DNA of 64,000 bases from Flavobacterium johnsoniae (lineage in GTDB: Bacteria; Bacteroidota; Bacteroidia; Flavobacteriales; Flavobacteriaceae), in contig NZ_MLFK01000002.1 in assembly GCF_001879205.1 (NCBI RefSeq), positions 583,736 through 647,735 of the forward strand. The letters run 5' to 3'. Below, piece by piece: positions 9,604 through 17,706 of this stretch (its first letter is position 1; each line of letters begins with the position of its first letter). The notes beneath the pieces were generated by a model. That model saw only the letters and a list, made by a program, of their open reading frames with translations. It was not told the origin of the DNA and did not search any database. The position numbers were made by a program, and so were the translations under genes.

Positions 9604-10743
9604 ATGAAACCAAAATTTATTGCCATTACGGCAATGTTATTTTCACTTGTTATCCTTTCTTATTCTAAGATTGAACCTGATTTTACGATTACTGAATTAA
9701 AACGACTTTACAGCAGCGGCGATTATACCAAATGGCCAAAACCAGAAGTCGATTCTCTTGTTTATGCTCAGGGATTTGAAGATATCGGAATTTTAGGAAA
9801 ACCCGAATTTCCTGAAAACAATCAATACACAGAAGAAAAAGCCGAATTAGGCAAAGTACTATTCTTTGATCCAAGATTGTCAAAATCCGGGCAGATTTCG
9901 TGTGCTAACTGCCATGATCCGGAATTAAACTGGGGCGATGCCAGAAGGGTTTCGTATGGAGAAGGAAGACTTCAGGGAATTAGAAATTCTCCAAGTCTAA
10001 TGAATATTGCTTATTCTAAAATTTTCTTTTGGGACGGAAGAGCCGCTACTTTAGAAGATCAGGCAAGTTTCCCGATAAAAGACACCAAAGAAATGAACTT
10101 CCACATTGACTTAGCAACTAAACGTTTAAACAAAATTAAAGGCTACAAACCTTATTTTAAAAAAGCTTTCGGTAAAGAAAAGCTGACTCAGGAAGAAATT
10201 TTAAAAGCAATTGCCACTTTTGAAAGAACATTAATAAGTCCAAAAAGCAGATTTGATAAATTTATTGAAGGAGATTCTACTCAATTAACCAACAGACAAG
10301 TTGAAGGTCTGCATCTCTTCCGAACAAAAGCAAGATGCATCAACTGCCATAATACAGCGAATTTTTCAGATAATAAATTCCATAATATCGGATTAACTTA
10401 TTACGGAAGAGAATATCAGGATTTAGGAAGATATAATGTTACCGGAAAAGCCGAAAACGTAGGCGAATTTAAAACGCAGTCTTTACGCGGTGCCGCGCAA
10501 AACGCACCTTATATGCACAACGGCTTATTTCCAAATATACGCGGTGTTTTAAACATGTATAACGCCGGAATGCCACAACCCAAAAGAAAAGAAAGTCAGC
10601 TAAATGATACCCTGTTTCCAACTACTTCTAAACTGATAAAAAAATTACAGTTGAATAAATCAGAAATGGATGCTTTAGAAGATTTTATTTCGAGTTTATC
10701 AACGGGTGCTTATAAGATGAGGCCGCCTGTGATGCCGATTTGA
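9604..10743 (+). CDS. Di-haem cytochrome c peroxidase (CcpA/MauG family)
   Basis: The 379-residue protein has two c-type haem sites: CANCH (Cys100, Cys103, His104) and CINCH (Cys245, Cys248, His249). A further conserved region, RGAAQNAPYMHNG, supplies the probable distal ligand of the second haem. An N-terminal hydrophobic segment (about 8-20) exports it to the periplasm. Classical members reduce H2O2 with electrons from c-type cytochromes; MauG/MbnH branch members instead oxidise aromatic residues in a partner protein. Being last in an operon with a TonB receptor and two outer-membrane proteins, rather than with respiratory genes, it may act on its neighbours (inference). It is followed by a terminator at 10813-10852. 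Confidence 0.9.
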   Translation: MKPKFIAITAMLFSLVILSYSKIEPDFTITELKRLYSSGDYTKWPKPEVDSLVYAQGFEDIGILGKPEFPENNQYTEEKAELGKVLFFDPRLSKSGQISCANCHDPELNWGDARRVSYGEGRLQGIRNSPSLMNIAYSKIFFWDGRAATLEDQASFPIKDTKEMNFHIDLATKRLNKIKGYKPYFKKAFGKEKLTQEEILKAIATFERTLISPKSRFDKFIEGDSTQLTNRQVEGLHLFRTKARCINCHNTANFSDNKFHNIGLTYYGREYQDLGRYNVTGKAENVGEFKTQSLRGAAQNAPYMHNGLFPNIRGVLNMYNAGMPQPKRKESQLNDTLFPTTSKLIKKLQLNKSEMDALEDFISSLSTGAYKMRPPVMPI

Positions 10744-10750
10744 TTTTTAG

Positions 10751-10776
10751 TATTCAGTCGCAGTATTCAGTCTCAG
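10751..10776. repeat. CAGTCGCAGT-type intergenic repeat, copy 1
   Basis: The sequence is built from TTCAGTCGCAG and TTCAGTCTCAG units. Related copies lie at 10887-10916, 12479-12498 and 13082-13160, all in gaps around pheS. Confidence 0.7.
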
Positions 10777-10812
10777 GGGGCAGTTTTTGAGTAGCTAGAG
10801 TAAAATAGAAAT

Positions 10813-10852
10813 AAAAAAAGAGTCTGGAAAAAATTTCCAGACTCTTTTTTTA
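10813..10852. terminator. Bidirectional terminator between convergent genes
   Basis: A perfect stem AAAGAGTCTGGAAA / TTTCCAGACTCTTT with A and T runs on either side. It serves the peroxidase operon (+) and the convergent gene ending at 10925 (-). Confidence 0.85.
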
Positions 10853-10886
10853 TTGTGATAGAAAATACTCTAAGTCATCATTTCAA

Positions 10887-10916
10887 CACTGCGACTGATC
10901 ACTGCGACTGAAAACT
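10887..10916. repeat. CAGTCGCAGT-type intergenic repeat, copy 2 (inverted)
   Basis: Contains CACTGCGACTGA twice in tandem, then AAAACT. It is the reverse complement of the repeat at 10751-10776, so the two flank the terminator as a loose inverted pair. Confidence 0.7.
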
Positions 10917-10924
10917 AAAAAAAA

Positions 10925-11332
10925 CTACTTCACCATCACACCTTCAACAAACAAAATCGGCACTTCTTCCGTATTGTTCTCGCTGATTAGGTTTGATTTG
11001 AAAATGAATTTCTTGTCGTATAAAGTATTTCCAATGAAGAAAGTAACCATAAATTCGTTGTTTAAAACCAAAAGGCTTTTTTCAATCATTTCGATTTTTA
11101 CTACAGAAACAGCAGGAACTTCAACAAAGGCATGACGCAGAATAGACGTTTTTTTCATTTCGCCGTCGATAGTTCCAAAAGCTTTTGAAACCACCATAAC
11201 ACTGTCTAGATTAAAATCGCTGTCGTTTACCAGATAAGCGTACCAAACTTTTTCCATAAAGTCATCGCTCCATTCCTGAACTGCTGCCAGAAATACGTTT
11301 TCTACCTCTGGGATTATTATATCTTTTTTCAT
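10925..11332 (-). CDS. Conserved hypothetical protein downstream of pheS
   Basis: I do not recognise a named family. The likely start is the ATG at 11332 (135 residues, MKKDIIIPEVENV); an in-frame TTG three codons upstream is less convincing. The product is soluble, with no signal peptide, and mixes short helices with beta-strands (DFMEKVWYAYLVND, FMVTFFIGNTLYD). It starts about 77 nt after the pheS stop with a palindromic repeat between them, so co-transcription is possible but not certain. Confidence 0.6.
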   Translation of the reverse strand: MKKDIIIPEVENVFLAAVQEWSDDFMEKVWYAYLVNDSDFNLDSVMVVSKAFGTIDGEMKKTSILRHAFVEVPAVSVVKIEMIEKSLLVLNNEFMVTFFIGNTLYDKKFIFKSNLISENNTEEVPILFVEGVMVK

Positions 11333-11348
11333 ATGAGTCAAAAGTTTA

Positions 11349-11406
11349 AAAGTCGAAAAGTCGAAAGTCCCAAACTTTGAGACTTTCGACTTTTGGCTTT
11401 CGACTT
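11349..11406. repeat. AAGTCGAAAGTC palindromic repeat
   Basis: Two tandem AAAGTCGAAA units on the left face GACTTTCGACTT and GGCTTTCGACTT on the right, giving a strong hairpin with the loop CCAAACTTTGA directly after the pheS stop (11410). The downstream T-run is weak, so it is better called an intergenic palindrome than a terminator. Confidence 0.65.
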
Positions 11407-11409
11407 AAA

Positions 11410-12429
11410 TTATATATTTGCTTTGAACTGCTCTAAGAAACGAACATCGTTTTCGTAGAACATACGGATATCGCCAATTTGATATAAAAGCATCGCAATA
11501 CGCTCTACTCCCATTCCAAAGGCAAAACCATTGTATTCATCTGGGTTAATATCACAGTTTTTCAAAACGTTTGGATCTACCATTCCGCAGCCTCCAATTT
11601 CCAGCCAGCCTGTTCCTTTCGTGATACGGTAATCGGTTTCGGTTTTTAAACCCCAATAAATATCAATCTCTGCACTTGGTTCTGTAAATGGGAAATATGA
11701 CGGACGAAGACGAATCTTAGATTTCCCGAACATTTCTTTTGTAAAATAAAGTAAAGTCTGTTTTAAATCAGCAAAAGAAACGTCTTTATCAATGTACAAT
11801 CCCTCAACTTGGTGGAAAATACAGTGAGAACGAGATGAAATCGCTTCGTTACGAAAAACACGTCCCGGAGAAATAGTACGAATTGGCGGTTTATGATTTT
11901 CCATATAACGCACCTGAACAGATGATGTATGCGTACGCAGTAACACATCCGGGTTTGTCTGGATGAAAAACGTATCCTGCATATCACGTGCCGGATGGTA
12001 TTCCGGTAAGTTTAATGCTGTAAAGTTATGCCAGTCGTCTTCGATTTCCGGTCCTTCAGAAACGTTGAAGCCAATATTAGCAAAAATATCTATAATTTGA
12101 TTTTTAACAATTGAAATTGGATGACGAGAACCAATAATTACTGGTTCTGCAGCACGGGTTAAATCGCCAAAAACTCCTTTTTTTTCTTCTTTGCTTTCAA
12201 GCTCTTCCTGAATAACTCTTACTTTCTCTTCAGCAACCGCTTTTAAAGTATTTATAACTTGTCCAAAATCCTTTTTTTGGTCATTTGGAATATTTTTAAA
12301 CTCAGTAAAAAGCTCTTTTAATAAACCTTTACTACCTAAATATTTAATACGGAACTGTTCTAAAGATTCTTTGTTTTTATCATTAAAGGCTTTGGCTTCC
12401 TCTATATGTTGTTTTATCTTGTCTATCAT
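11410..12429 (-). CDS. pheS: Phenylalanyl-tRNA synthetase alpha subunit
   Basis: PheS charges tRNA-Phe as part of the alpha2-beta2 synthetase. The 339 residues are the normal length. Residues about 1-90 form the tRNA-binding coiled coil (KIKQHIEEAKAFNDKNKESL). The class II core follows, with HPARDMQDTF, the motif 2 region (GRVFRNE, FHQVEGL), the Phe-binding FTEPSAEID, and motif 3 GMGVER (305-310). pheT is not adjacent, so the two subunits are encoded apart, as in other Bacteroidota. A perfect -7 box lies at 12451-12458. Confidence 0.95.
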   Translation of the reverse strand: MIDKIKQHIEEAKAFNDKNKESLEQFRIKYLGSKGLLKELFTEFKNIPNDQKKDFGQVINTLKAVAEEKVRVIQEELESKEEKKGVFGDLTRAAEPVIIGSRHPISIVKNQIIDIFANIGFNVSEGPEIEDDWHNFTALNLPEYHPARDMQDTFFIQTNPDVLLRTHTSSVQVRYMENHKPPIRTISPGRVFRNEAISSRSHCIFHQVEGLYIDKDVSFADLKQTLLYFTKEMFGKSKIRLRPSYFPFTEPSAEIDIYWGLKTETDYRITKGTGWLEIGGCGMVDPNVLKNCDINPDEYNGFAFGMGVERIAMLLYQIGDIRMFYENDVRFLEQFKANI

Positions 12430-12450
12430 TTTCCTTCAATAATTGAGATA

Positions 12451-12458
12451 CAAATTTA
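12451..12458 (-). promoter_or_regulatory. -7 promoter box of pheS
   Basis: An exact TAAATTTG (TAnnTTTG) on the minus strand, 22 nt upstream of the pheS ATG. No convincing -33 TTG at the usual distance, so only the -7 element is called. Confidence 0.5.
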
Positions 12459-12478
12459 GTGTTTTTAGTTTAAAGTGT

Positions 12479-12498
12479 GCAGTCACAGTCGCAGTTTT
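12479..12498. repeat. CAGTCGCAGT-type intergenic repeat, copy 3 (short)
   Basis: GCAGTCACAGTCGCAGTTTT is a degenerate single copy of the family seen at 10751, 10887 and 13082. It lies in the gap upstream of pheS. Confidence 0.5.
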
Positions 12499-12542
12499 AA
12501 GAATTTTGCAACCGTATTTAAAGAATCGCAGGAATTTTTCAA

Positions 12543-13070
12543 TTACTTTATAAGCGCAATTTTATTTTCAATTTCCCTGACTTTTGCAAGCCAATGATCA
12601 ATTCCTTCCTGATTTTTAACAATTTCCTTTCTGTGTTTTGATGCGACACTGCCCAGTTTTGCCCAGTTTTTATTCCAATCTTTGTCTCTTTCGATATTGT
12701 TTGAAGGCTCAATTCTGTTTCTCCAGAAGTCAAGATTTTTAAAGTAACCTTCTTTCAGCTGTTCAAAATATTCAACTAGTTTTTCTTTCGAATTCGGAAT
12801 ATAGCCCGGCCCGCCGCACCCGCAGGAATGAAATGTAATTCCAACAGAATATAGGCTTTTAATATGTTCCCATTTTTTTACATCGTCTTTTTTAGGCGAT
12901 TCAAAATCAAGTCCCATGTTTGCCATCAATCCCCCGCATTCCGGGCATTTTGCTTCGTATGTTGATTCTTCTCCTTTTTTAATATCCCCTTTCAGTCTTC
13001 TCTTAAATGTCTTCCGACAATCAAAACAAGCGTAGTGAGGTTTATATGAAACCATTGCGTATCGGCACAT
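12543..13070 (-). CDS. Zinc-ribbon hypothetical protein
   Basis: The 175-residue soluble protein carries an N-terminal zinc-ribbon: CFDC near residue 15 and CPEC near 43 give a C-x2-C / C-x2-C site. A further CGCGG near residue 83 (HSCGCGGPGYIP) is Cys-rich too. The C-terminal half is charged and helical (WLAKVREIENKIALI). I do not know a function; zinc binding is the only supported prediction. It is flanked on both sides by copies of the CAGTCGCAGT repeat. Confidence 0.7.
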   Translation of the reverse strand: MCRYAMVSYKPHYACFDCRKTFKRRLKGDIKKGEESTYEAKCPECGGLMANMGLDFESPKKDDVKKWEHIKSLYSVGITFHSCGCGGPGYIPNSKEKLVEYFEQLKEGYFKNLDFWRNRIEPSNNIERDKDWNKNWAKLGSVASKHRKEIVKNQEGIDHWLAKVREIENKIALIK

Positions 13071-13081
13071 TTTTTTAAAAT

Positions 13082-13160
13082 TTTCAGTCGCGGTTTTCAG
13101 TCGCGGTTTTCAGTCTCAGTTCAGTTTACGCAGTAACTGAAAACTGAGACTGCGACTGAA
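13082..13160. repeat. CAGTCGCAGT-type repeat forming a long hairpin, copy 4
   Basis: Left arm units TTTTCAGTCGCGG (twice) and TTTTCAGTCTCAG face the right arm CTGAAAACTGAGACTGCGAC. This is the fullest copy of the family and fills most of the gap between the genes at 12543-13070 and 13172-13528. Confidence 0.75.
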
Positions 13161-13171
13161 CAATAAAAAAA

Positions 13172-13528
13172 CTACTCAATAAGTTTTCTTTCTAAAAAAT
13201 AATTTACAATCGCTTCTTTCATTAATACCGACTGTTCGCCCGCTTTTAAAGGCGGTAATTGCTCTTTTACTTTATAATGCGGCCAGCCTTCATCATCAAA
13301 AAATTCAAACTCGTAAAATCCGTAAGGCTCCAGCAGTCTGCAAATAGCGATGTGCATTAAGTTTAGTTTTTCATCTTTTTTGAATTCGCGATGCACTTTT
13401 CCGAGTTCCTGAACTCCAATTAGGTAAATTATGGCATCTAAATCTAAATCTTCACCTTGCGAAAATTGATTTGAAAGTATATCGACAAGCGCTTCCCAAC
13501 GCTCTTTTAGTTGTGTATCTCTAGACAT
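13172..13528 (-). CDS. Conserved hypothetical protein, all-alpha
   Basis: A 118-residue soluble acidic protein with no signal peptide and no motif I can name. Visible features are a helical N-terminal half (RWEALVDILSNQF, LDAIIYLIGVQELGKV) and a short beta segment, YEFEFFDDEGWPHYKV. It has its own -7 box (13624-13631) and a leader of about 90 nt containing an inverted repeat. Function unknown. Confidence 0.65.
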   Translation of the reverse strand: MSRDTQLKERWEALVDILSNQFSQGEDLDLDAIIYLIGVQELGKVHREFKKDEKLNLMHIAICRLLEPYGFYEFEFFDDEGWPHYKVKEQLPPLKAGEQSVLMKEAIVNYFLERKLIE

Positions 13529-13550
13529 TTTATTTATGGTTTTTGATTAT

Positions 13551-13614
13551 AGATTTTAGATTGCTCGCAAAAAATCAGTTCTGAAGGGTCAGAATAGCAA
13601 TCTGAAGTCTAAAA
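13551..13614. repeat. TTTTAGATTGCT inverted repeat
   Basis: AGATTTTAGATTGCT on the left is matched imperfectly by AGCAATCTGAAGTCTAAAAT on the right. It lies between the -7 box at 13624 and the gene start at 13528, so it should be transcribed as part of the leader. Confidence 0.55.
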
Positions 13615-13623
13615 TTTGATTTG

Positions 13624-13631
13624 CAAAGATA
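13624..13631 (-). promoter_or_regulatory. -7 promoter box upstream of the 13172-13528 gene
   Basis: An exact minus-strand TATCTTTG (TAnnTTTG), about 96 nt from the start codon. The -33 element is unclear. Confidence 0.4.
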
Positions 13632-13709
13632 CACAGTTCAAATTTCAATCATACCAAAAATAAAAAATATAGGATTTTAAAAAACAATCGTACAGATAAG
13701 TCTGCTTGT

Positions 13710-14495
13710 TTATTGATATTCAATGACCGTTTTTGAAATTACAAAATTATTATCCTTTGCTATCTTTTTTATTTCTATTGGAAAATCATCAGCGTTATAT
13801 GTTATTTCAAAATCATAATAGGCTGGAGTTTGAGTTATAACAGGATAATAGTATTCTCTCGAAGTAACATTATTATTAGATATACCGTCAAAGCCTTCAA
13901 CCTCAAAAACAAGTCGGTAGTATTTATTCATAAATTTCATCGGGTTGTTTTTATTGTCATAAAAATATTTGCTTTTAGAAATTGTTTCAGGACCAAATAA
14001 AGATTTTCTGTCTGTAATTTGCACTGCATTTTTATTCTGATCAAAAGAATATGCTGATTCTTGCTGAACTATAAAATTTGAATTACTTAAATAACCTGAT
14101 TTTTGCGAGGCAAGAATTCCATTTTTATAAGCATACTCCGTTCTCTCATCCTGATTTGCTCCTGATAAAGTATATTCTAAAAGATCTCCAGCATAATTAA
14201 ATGTTGTAAAACCATTTGCGACATCATTTTTAAAATAATTTACCTTACTGATTTTGTCTCCATTATATAAAAACTCAGATCTGTTTGCACCCGAAGTAAC
14301 GCTTTTCAAAACATTATTTTCGTATGAAAAATTTAATATCTGGGTTTCAGAATCGTTCGAAAAATAAATGGTTTCAGTTATTTTTTTTATCAGAATTGAT
14401 TTTGGATCAACTGTATTATCTTTGTCGCCGTTGTCGTTTGAGCAAGAAGCAAACAATATAACAGTCAAAATATTGATTAACAGATTTTTTCTCAT
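13710..14495 (-). CDS. Putative surface lipoprotein with YD-like repeats
   Basis: Lipoprotein signal with lipobox LFASC (acylated Cys18) followed by an Asp/Asn-rich linker, a form typical of Flavobacterium surface lipoproteins. The mature part has repeats of the NNVLKSV / GDKISKVNYF / GDLLEYTLSG type, resembling the degenerate YD/RHS-like strands of many Bacteroidota lipoproteins of unknown role. Length 261 residues, complete. It diverges from the CvpA-like gene, and its -7 box lies at 14511-14518. Confidence 0.75.
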   Translation of the reverse strand: MRKNLLINILTVILFASCSNDNGDKDNTVDPKSILIKKITETIYFSNDSETQILNFSYENNVLKSVTSGANRSEFLYNGDKISKVNYFKNDVANGFTTFNYAGDLLEYTLSGANQDERTEYAYKNGILASQKSGYLSNSNFIVQQESAYSFDQNKNAVQITDRKSLFGPETISKSKYFYDNKNNPMKFMNKYYRLVFEVEGFDGISNNNVTSREYYYPVITQTPAYYDFEITYNADDFPIEIKKIAKDNNFVISKTVIEYQ

Positions 14496-14510
14496 TTTGA
14501 TGTTTTTTCA

Positions 14511-14518
14511 CAAAAATA
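14511..14518 (-). promoter_or_regulatory. -7 promoter box of the 13710-14495 lipoprotein gene
   Basis: An exact TATTTTTG on the minus strand, 15 nt before the ATG, implying a leader of about 10 nt. Confidence 0.5.
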
Positions 14519-14546
14519 AAAATATAATTTTTTTCACAGCCTTACC

Positions 14547-15095
14547 ATGAGTTTTTTTGATATTATCGTTGCCGTCCTGTTGTCTTACAGTTTATACAAA
14601 GGCATAAAAAATGGACTTTTTGTAGAAGTTGCTTCTTTTATCTCTTTGTTATTGGGCATTTATCTTGCCATAAAATTTTCTTCCATAATGAAAGAAATGA
14701 TCAGCAAACATGTTTCCTGGAATCCAAATACAATACAGGTTACGGCTTTTATCCTGACTTTTATTTTAGTTGTAATTGGGGTTTATTTCTTAGCCAAAAT
14801 CCTGACCGGAATTGCCGATTTTGCTTTCTTAGGCTGGGCAAATAAACTAGGAGGCGGTTTCTTCAGAATTTTAAAAACAATCCTGATTTTAAGCATTTTC
14901 ATTGCTTTGTTCGAGAAAATCAACTTCAATAATACTTTTGCCAAAAAAGAAACTTTAGACAAATCGATTTTTTATAATCCGGTGAAAAAAGTAGCTGCTT
15001 TTGTTTATCCGTCAATCGAGAAATGGTACGAGGAATTTAAAGAAACACAATCTCATAAATCGGAAGAAAAAGAGGAAACCTCAGAAAAAAAATAA
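14547..15095 (+). CDS. CvpA family membrane protein
   Basis: The 182-residue protein has about four hydrophobic segments (FFDIIVAVLLSYSLYKGI; FISLLLGIYLAI; VTAFILTFILVVIGVYFLA; LKTILILSIFIALF) and a charged tail (KSEEKEETSEKK). The first segment with YSLYKGIKNGL and the later GWANKLGGGFFRILK are hallmarks of CvpA/colicin V production proteins. These are inner-membrane proteins whose exact role is unsettled; in enterobacteria cvpA is linked to colicin V export and envelope stress. No bacteriocin genes are adjacent. Confidence 0.85.
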   Translation: MSFFDIIVAVLLSYSLYKGIKNGLFVEVASFISLLLGIYLAIKFSSIMKEMISKHVSWNPNTIQVTAFILTFILVVIGVYFLAKILTGIADFAFLGWANKLGGGFFRILKTILILSIFIALFEKINFNNTFAKKETLDKSIFYNPVKKVAAFVYPSIEKWYEEFKETQSHKSEEKEETSEKK

Positions 15096-15110
15096 TCAAT
15101 ATTTAGAGGA

Positions 15111-15158
15111 GTAAACCCGATAGCTTTTATCCCGAGGCTTCGGGACTGTCGGGTTTAC
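15111..15158 (+). terminator. Nested hairpin after the CvpA-like gene
   Basis: Outer stem GTAAACCCGA / TCGGGTTTAC encloses a second stem CCCGA / TCGGG (15131-15144), followed by TATTTTAATCC. It is probably a terminator, of a repeat type often seen in flavobacterial gaps. Confidence 0.6.
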
Positions 15159-15181
15159 TATTTTAATCCTAAACTAACTAT

Positions 15182-15248
15182 TGTCAGGCTGAGCTTAGTC
15201 GAAGCCCTTTTACGTTTAAACAAGCCTTCGACTACGCTCAGGATGACA
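15182..15248. repeat. REP-like palindrome (TGTCAGGCTGAGC type)
   Basis: Left arm TGTCAGGCTGAGCTTAGTCG continues to AAGCC; the right arm GCCTTCGACTACGCTCAGGA continues to TGACA. They are near-perfect reverse complements around an 18-nt centre. Similar sequences are scattered in many Bacteroidota intergenic regions. It separates convergent transcripts. Confidence 0.75.
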
Positions 15249-15267
15249 TTCGTTTTCAAAATAACTT

Positions 15268-17676
15268 TTAGAACGTTACTTCTAATTTTTCTCCCTTTTT
15301 CAAAACAATTTCTTGTCTTTTATTCCCAAAAATCAAAGTTGTTTTTCCTCCATTTTTAGAAGAAACTATTACTCTTTCAGGTTTTTTATTATTCCAATTC
15401 ATTTCAATTTCAAAACCGCCCCGTGCACAAATGCCACTTACTGAACCTTCGCTCCAGGCATCTGGCAAAGCAGGCAGTAATCTGATTTCGTTTTCGTCTG
15501 ACTGTACTAACATTTCGGCGACGGCTGCGGCACCTCCAAAGTTTCCATCAATTTGAAATGGCGGGTGCGCATCGAATAAATTCGGGTAGGTCCCTCCTCC
15601 TCTTCTTGGTTTTTCTGTTTTCTTTCCGTCAGGATCAACGTAGCGGAGTAATTCACGAAACATTTTATAAGCCCGGTTTCCGTCCCAAAGTCTTGCCCAA
15701 AGATTGATTCTCCAGCCTTTTGACCAGCCGGTTGTTTCATCCCCTTTTATTTCGAGCGTTTTCTTTGAAGCTTCTGCTAAATCAGGCGTTTTTAAAGGCG
15801 TAATTTGATCGCCTGGAAAAAGCCCGAATAACTGCGATTGATGGCGATGTTTCGGTTCTTCATCTTCCCAGTCAAAATACCATTCCTGCAAATTTCCTTT
15901 TTTTCCAATTTGATACGGATGCAGTTTAGCAAGTGCCGTTTCTAATTTTATTCTGAAATTGGCATCAATATTTAGGATTTTTGAGGCTTTAATCGTTTTA
16001 TCAAAACATTCTCTAATCATGGCCAAATCGGCAGTTCCACCATACATCGTTGCGCCGATAAATCCGTCTGGTGTTATGTATTTGTTTTCAGGTGAAGTGG
16101 ATGGCGACGTAATTAAATTTCCGTTTTTGTCTGTTACCAGCCAGCCTAAAAAGAACTGCGAAGCGCCTTTCATTATCGGATATCCTTCTGTTTTTAAATA
16201 ATTTTTATCTTGGGTAAAAATATAATGCTCCCAAATATGCGTACTCAGCCACGCTCCCGATAACGGCCAGCATGCCCAGCTTGGATCTTCTTTTCCAAAC
16301 TGCCCTACCGGATTGGTCATGGCCCAAATATCTGAATTATGTGCCGAAGCCCAGCCTTCATTTACGCCGTAAAAACTCTTCGCGGTTATTTTTCCGGTTA
16401 CCGAAAGGTTTTTTATAAAACTCAAAAGAGGCAGATGCATTTCTGAAAGATTGGTGTTTTCTGCCAGCCAGTAATTTTCCTCCAAATTGATATTCATCGT
16501 ATAATTACTGCTCCAGGGCGGATTTAAATACGGATTCCAAATTCCCTGCAAATTGGCCGGTACGCCCAAAGTTCTCGAAGAACTAATCAATAAATAACGT
16601 CCGTAATTGAAATAGAGAATCTCGAGATTTTTATCTTCTTTTCCTTCCGAATATCTTAGTAAACGTTCATCAGTTGGTAAATCTGGTGCTGTGGTTTTTC
16701 CCAAATCTAAATTGACGCGATTAAAGAATTTTTGATAATCTGCAATATGGGATTCTTTTAATTTATCAAATGGTTTTGCAAATGCCTTGCTCATATTTTG
16801 CAATGCAAGGGTTATGTCATCCAAGCCTTCGGTTGCAGGATTTTTGTCAAAACCATTAAAACTGGTTGCGACAGAAACATAAATAATGGCTTCTGTTGCA
16901 TCTTTTAAACTTAAAGACTCTCTCGAACTTGTAATTTTTCCATCGGTTTTTTTAATTTGAACTAAAGTGGTGAATCTTGTTCCTCTTTCTTTTACATCAA
17001 GATATTTTGGTAAAACGGCATATCCGGGATTTTCATGAATTGGTGCGGAACCTGTCATTATCAAGATATTGTTTCGCACTTCGGCATTAGATTTTAAAAG
17101 ACTTTTTAAATTAATATCAAAATTTAAAGCCCCCTTGTAATCCGCTTTCAATTTGATTACCATGATTTGATCGGGAGCGGAAACGAAATATTCGCGTGTG
17201 TATTTTATTCCGGCTATTTCGTAACTTACTTTTGATATGGCGTTCGAAATATCCAGTTCCCGATGGTAATTTACCGCTTTTCCTTTGTCAGAATTATTAA
17301 TTTCTAATGTTCCTAGAGGTGCATAAGATTCGGAATTTTTTCCTTGTACTTTTTTATTAAGTTCTTCGGCCAGTTTGTAATTTTCATTTTTTAAAGCTTC
17401 GCGAATTGCCGGAATGTTTTTATATGCTTCGGGATTCATGTTAGCGTTTACAGGTTCTCCCGACCAAAGCGTAATATCATTCAAATAAATTTTATCTGAA
17501 TTTGCTCCTCCAAAAACCGTTGCTCCCATTTTTCCGTTTCCTAAAACTAAACTTTCCTCAAAAAAATCTGCAGGCTGTTTGTACCACAAAACATGTTGGG
17601 ATTGCGCAGAAATGGTTGTATAGTAAGATGTGAGAAGTATGATGAAAAATGTTTTTTTTATGAGGGTTGAATTCAT
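15268..17676 (-). CDS. GH95 alpha-L-fucosidase
   Basis: Predicted to remove terminal alpha-1,2-L-fucose, the cap on galactose in fucogalacto-xyloglucan. The signal peptide ends TTISAQ with no lipobox, suggesting a periplasmic enzyme. Family GH95 is recognised from LGNGKMGATVFGG near the N-terminus, NPPWSSNYTMNINLEENYW, the TSPSTSPEN region with the general-acid Glu, and FQIDGNFGG, where Asp710 corresponds to the conserved Asp that activates water through Asn. The length of 802 residues is normal. It is the last gene of the glycan locus and follows an intergenic palindrome after the acetylesterase. Family call is firm; the substrate is inferred from the locus. Confidence 0.92.
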   Translation of the reverse strand: MNSTLIKKTFFIILLTSYYTTISAQSQHVLWYKQPADFFEESLVLGNGKMGATVFGGANSDKIYLNDITLWSGEPVNANMNPEAYKNIPAIREALKNENYKLAEELNKKVQGKNSESYAPLGTLEINNSDKGKAVNYHRELDISNAISKVSYEIAGIKYTREYFVSAPDQIMVIKLKADYKGALNFDINLKSLLKSNAEVRNNILIMTGSAPIHENPGYAVLPKYLDVKERGTRFTTLVQIKKTDGKITSSRESLSLKDATEAIIYVSVATSFNGFDKNPATEGLDDITLALQNMSKAFAKPFDKLKESHIADYQKFFNRVNLDLGKTTAPDLPTDERLLRYSEGKEDKNLEILYFNYGRYLLISSSRTLGVPANLQGIWNPYLNPPWSSNYTMNINLEENYWLAENTNLSEMHLPLLSFIKNLSVTGKITAKSFYGVNEGWASAHNSDIWAMTNPVGQFGKEDPSWACWPLSGAWLSTHIWEHYIFTQDKNYLKTEGYPIMKGASQFFLGWLVTDKNGNLITSPSTSPENKYITPDGFIGATMYGGTADLAMIRECFDKTIKASKILNIDANFRIKLETALAKLHPYQIGKKGNLQEWYFDWEDEEPKHRHQSQLFGLFPGDQITPLKTPDLAEASKKTLEIKGDETTGWSKGWRINLWARLWDGNRAYKMFRELLRYVDPDGKKTEKPRRGGGTYPNLFDAHPPFQIDGNFGGAAAVAEMLVQSDENEIRLLPALPDAWSEGSVSGICARGGFEIEMNWNNKKPERVIVSSKNGGKTTLIFGNKRQEIVLKKGEKLEVTF

Positions 17677-17706
17677 TTTGCTGCGTTTTAAATATTACCG
17701 ATCAGA

